8,028 bases of DNA from Lachnospiraceae bacterium (GTDB lineage: Bacteria; Bacillota; Clostridia; Lachnospirales; Lachnospiraceae). The notes beneath the pieces are model-generated. The model was not told where the DNA came from and ran no database searches. It saw only the letters and a list, made by a program, of their open reading frames with translations. The position numbers were made by a program, and so were the translations under genes. Of this stretch, positions 5,813 to 8,028 are shown piece by piece; position 1 is the stretch's first letter; each line of letters begins with the position of its first letter. Where the stretch lies: assembly GCA_017477805.1 (NCBI GenBank), contig JAFUUM010000366.1:1-8028 (forward strand), given 5' to 3'.

Positions 5813-5823
5813 TGAGATACACT
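5795..5823 (+). promoter_or_regulatory. Candidate promoter of pheA
   Basis: TTGATA (5795-5800, 5/6 match to -35) is followed after 17 bp by TACACT (5818-5823, 4/6 match to -10). Transcription would start near 5830, leaving a very short leader of under 20 nt. That leaves no room for a leader-peptide attenuator or T-box of the kind that controls some phenylalanine genes. Confidence 0.5.
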
Positions 5824-5830
5824 AAACCCT

Positions 5831-5837
5831 AGAGGAG
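5831..5837 (+). promoter_or_regulatory. Ribosome binding site that fixes the pheA start at 5848
   Basis: AGAGGAG ends 1 nt before an in-frame GTG (5839) but 10 nt before ATG 5848. The spacing favours ATG 5848, making the product 375 residues rather than 378. Confidence 0.75.
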
Positions 5838-5847
5838 TGTGAACAGT

Positions 5848-6975
5848 ATGGAATTAACGGAACTTCGGGATAAGATCGATGTCATCGACGAGCAGATCGT
5901 GAAACTCTATGAGGAGAGAATGGATGTCTGCGCACAGGTGGCACAGTACAAGATCGAAAACGGAAAAAAGGTCTTCGACCGTTCGCGGGAAGAAGAAAAG
6001 ATCAGAAAGATCCAGGGCATGACCCACAACGATTTCAACCGTCACGGCATCACCGAGCTCTTTGAACAGATCATGTCCATGAGCCGGAAGCTGCAGTATC
6101 AGCTGCTGCCCACCGACGGCGTTTGGGGTAAGATGCCCTTTAGTGCTGTGACGGAACTGGATACCAAAAAGGCACGAGTGGTGTTTCAGGGGGCGGAGGG
6201 GGCTTATTCCCAGGCCGCCATGGAAACCTACTTCGGAGATCAGATCCGGAGTTTCCATGTGGACACCTTCCGGGAAGCCATGGAATCCATCGAAGAGGGA
6301 AGTGCCGATTTTGCGGTGCTGCCCATCGAGAATTCCACTGCCGGTGTCGTCAGCGAGATCTATGACCTTCTGGTGGAATTTGAAAATTACATCGTAGGCG
6401 AACAGATCATTCGCATTGAACACTGTCTGCTGGGCCTGCCGGGAACGAAACTTGATGATATCAAACGGGTTTATTCCCATCCCCAGTCGCTGATGCAGAG
6501 CGCCAGATTCTTAAAAGAGCACAGTCTCTGGCAGCAGATCAGCATGCGCAATAACGCCTTTGCCGCCCAGAAAGTGGCAGAGGATAAGGACCCCGCCCAG
6601 GCTGCCATTGCCAGCGAATACGCGGCAAAAGTCTACGGCCTCGAGGTGCTTCAGCAGAGGGTGAATCAGTCCAGCTCCAACTCCACCCGGTTCATCATCG
6701 TCACTAACCAGAAGATCTTCAGAGAGAATGCACAGAAGGTCAGCATCTGCTTTGAGGTACCCCATGAGAGCGGCTCCCTGTATCATATGCTGTCCCACTT
6801 TATCTACAACAATCTCAACATGACCAAGATCGAGAGCCGTCCCATCGAGGATCGCAGCTGGGAATACCGGTTCTTTATCGACTTTGACGGAAACTTAAGT
6901 GACGGAGCGGTGAAAAACGCTCTTCGCGGACTTCGGGAGGAGGCCAGGAACATGAAGATCCTGGGAAATTACTGA
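5848..6975 (+). CDS. pheA: Bifunctional chorismate mutase / prephenate dehydratase (P-protein)
   Basis: Converts chorismate to prephenate and then to phenylpyruvate, the precursor of phenylalanine; cytosolic. The 375-residue protein has three domains. Residues about 1-88 are an AroQ-type chorismate mutase with the expected basic residues R7, R24 and K35 and the DRSRE stretch (44-48). Residues about 108-288 are the prephenate dehydratase, with VVFQGAEGAYSQAA (about 111-124), LPIENSTAGVVSE (about 158-170) and the catalytic STRF (279-282). Residues about 297-375 are an ACT domain with ESRP (329-332), the motif that binds phenylalanine for feedback inhibition. The usual GALV-type element reads ESGSLYHML (about 307-315), a modest variant. 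Feedback inhibition by Phe is therefore likely. The stop overlaps the next start by one base (TGATG). All key motifs are intact. Confidence 0.96.
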   Translation: MELTELRDKIDVIDEQIVKLYEERMDVCAQVAQYKIENGKKVFDRSREEEKIRKIQGMTHNDFNRHGITELFEQIMSMSRKLQYQLLPTDGVWGKMPFSAVTELDTKKARVVFQGAEGAYSQAAMETYFGDQIRSFHVDTFREAMESIEEGSADFAVLPIENSTAGVVSEIYDLLVEFENYIVGEQIIRIEHCLLGLPGTKLDDIKRVYSHPQSLMQSARFLKEHSLWQQISMRNNAFAAQKVAEDKDPAQAAIASEYAAKVYGLEVLQQRVNQSSSNSTRFIIVTNQKIFRENAQKVSICFEVPHESGSLYHMLSHFIYNNLNMTKIESRPIEDRSWEYRFFIDFDGNLSDGAVKNALRGLREEARNMKILGNY

Positions 6976-8028
6976 TGATCACAGACAGACTGTTACTGTA
7001 CCGCAATCTTACCGCAGAGGACGAAGACCTCTTATTCGATACTCTGTATCTTCACGAACATTACCTGGATGAAGCAACGCCTTCCAAAGAAAAGCAGGCG
7101 CTCTTCTCCGGGTGCGTCAGCAGGCTCCTTTCCATGGGAGAATCCTACGGCTTTCACGGCAATCTCTGGGATTGCTTTCTGGCCAAGATCCTTGTTAACG
7201 ATGAAAATGAATATTCCAAAGCCTGCGAGATCAGGGGCGAAGTAGAGGGCAGCGTCAACGTCGTCTGCCTGCGGGATATGGAGATCTTCCGGGAACTCTT
7301 TGCCCTGGATTTTTCCGAAGTGTCCACCTATCTCGGCCAGGACCTCTGGGACCTGATCTCAGATTATACATCTGTACAGGAGCGGAGCTTTACCTATAAC
7401 CGCCGGATCAGGGATCGGATCTGTGACCTTGCGGTGAAATTACGTGCCGCATCCTCTGCGGAGGAAATGAAGAAGATCCTCACCGCTTTTTACAAGGACT
7501 ACGGCGTTGGCAAACTGGGACTTCATAAGGCTTTCCGTGTGGAAGAGTGCGAAGGCGAAGTAAAGATCGTACCCATCACCAACATCGCCCATGTGAAGCT
7601 GGATGATCTTGTTGGATATGAACTCCAGAAGGAAATGCTACGGGCAAATACCGAGGCCTTTTTGCAGCAGAAGAAAGCAAACAACTGCCTATTATACGGT
7701 GATGCCGGCACGGGCAAGAGTTCCAGCATCAAGGCCATCATGAACGAGTATTATGATCAGGGCCTTCGGATCATCGAACTGTACAAGCACCAGTTTCGGG
7801 ATCTGCAGCAGGTCATCGCCCAGATCAAGAACAGAAACTACCGCTTTATCATCTATATGGATGACTTAAGCTTTGAAGAATTCGAAACGGATTATAAGTA
7901 CCTGAAGGCCGTCATCGAGGGCGGACTGGAAAGAAAACCCGGGAATGTCCTGATCTACGCAACATCCAACAGACGGCATCTTGTGCGGGAGGTATCCTCC
8001 GATAAAGCGGACCGGGATGAAGACCTTC
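6975..8028 (+). CDS. DUF815-family P-loop ATPase, 3' end cut by window edge
   Basis: 351 codons are visible from ATG 6975 with no stop, so it runs off the right edge; the family is usually somewhat over 400 residues. The N-terminal half (about 1-200) is a largely helical region without recognisable motifs. From about 205 (HVKLDDLVGYELQKE) an AAA-like ATPase domain begins: Walker A GDAGTGKSS (242-250), Walker B FIIYMDDL (about 291-298) and a sensor-1-like stretch IYATSNRRHL (about 327-336). This order matches DUF815 proteins, predicted ATPases of unknown role. ATG 6975 shares one base with the pheA stop and has no strong ribosome site, so translation is probably coupled to pheA. A link to phenylalanine synthesis is not implied by the domain content. 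Codon use resembles the neighbours, with no sign of transfer. Confidence 0.88.
   Translation, partial: MITDRLLLYRNLTAEDEDLLFDTLYLHEHYLDEATPSKEKQALFSGCVSRLLSMGESYGFHGNLWDCFLAKILVNDENEYSKACEIRGEVEGSVNVVCLRDMEIFRELFALDFSEVSTYLGQDLWDLISDYTSVQERSFTYNRRIRDRICDLAVKLRAASSAEEMKKILTAFYKDYGVGKLGLHKAFRVEECEGEVKIVPITNIAHVKLDDLVGYELQKEMLRANTEAFLQQKKANNCLLYGDAGTGKSSSIKAIMNEYYDQGLRIIELYKHQFRDLQQVIAQIKNRNYRFIIYMDDLSFEEFETDYKYLKAVIEGGLERKPGNVLIYATSNRRHLVREVSSDKADRDEDL

Noticed and set aside
5839..5841. GTG start for pheA
   Set aside because: It is only 1 nt after the AGAGGAG ribosome site; ATG 5848 has proper spacing and begins the conserved chorismate mutase domain.
5854..6798. Minus-strand open frames inside pheA
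   Set aside because: They are shadows of the P-protein frame, which has three intact domains.

Overview
The window looks like ordinary chromosome from an anaerobic Firmicute of the clostridial lineage, most likely Lachnospiraceae or a near relative. The reasons are strong AGGAGG-type ribosome binding sites, sigma-A-like promoters, the pairing of an ATCase catalytic gene with an adjacent regulatory-subunit gene, a DUF5050-type cell-surface protein, and a DUF815 ATPase. The taxonomic placement is inference. I saw no transposase, phage gene, CRISPR array, tRNA or rRNA.

Layout. (1) 1-1447, minus strand: pepD, an aminoacyl-histidine dipeptidase running off the left edge with at most a few C-terminal residues missing. 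(2) 1448-1585: a divergent control region with an extended -10 promoter for pepD, a candidate promoter for mntP, and between them a 45-bp near-perfect inverted repeat. (3) 1586-4282, plus strand: mntP (manganese efflux), pyrB and pyrI (both subunits of aspartate carbamoyltransferase, the first committed step of pyrimidine synthesis), then a HAD-family phosphatase. pyrB, pyrI and the phosphatase are closely spaced and probably form one operon. mntP is set off from pyrB by 51 bp holding a weak hairpin with a T-run. (4) 4283-4706: 424 bp without a credible gene. It holds three inverted-repeat units with the same arms (TGTGCCTAA / TTAGGCACA) and exactly 20 nt between the arms each time, three 21-bp tandem repeats, and a perfect 17-bp-stem bidirectional terminator. 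(5) 4707-5741, minus strand: a membrane-anchored DUF5050-like repeat protein. (6) 5742-5847: two divergent promoters that physically overlap. (7) 5848-6975, plus strand: a fused chorismate mutase / prephenate dehydratase (P-protein), overlapping by one base with (8) 6975 to the right edge, a DUF815-type P-loop ATPase cut off by the window.

Functionally the protein genes are housekeeping: dipeptide turnover, manganese export, pyrimidine synthesis, phenylalanine synthesis, and two poorly characterised proteins. The least explained structure is in the non-coding DNA: the three-unit inverted-repeat cluster at 4326-4522 and the palindrome at 1504-1548. I found no convincing new multi-gene system.
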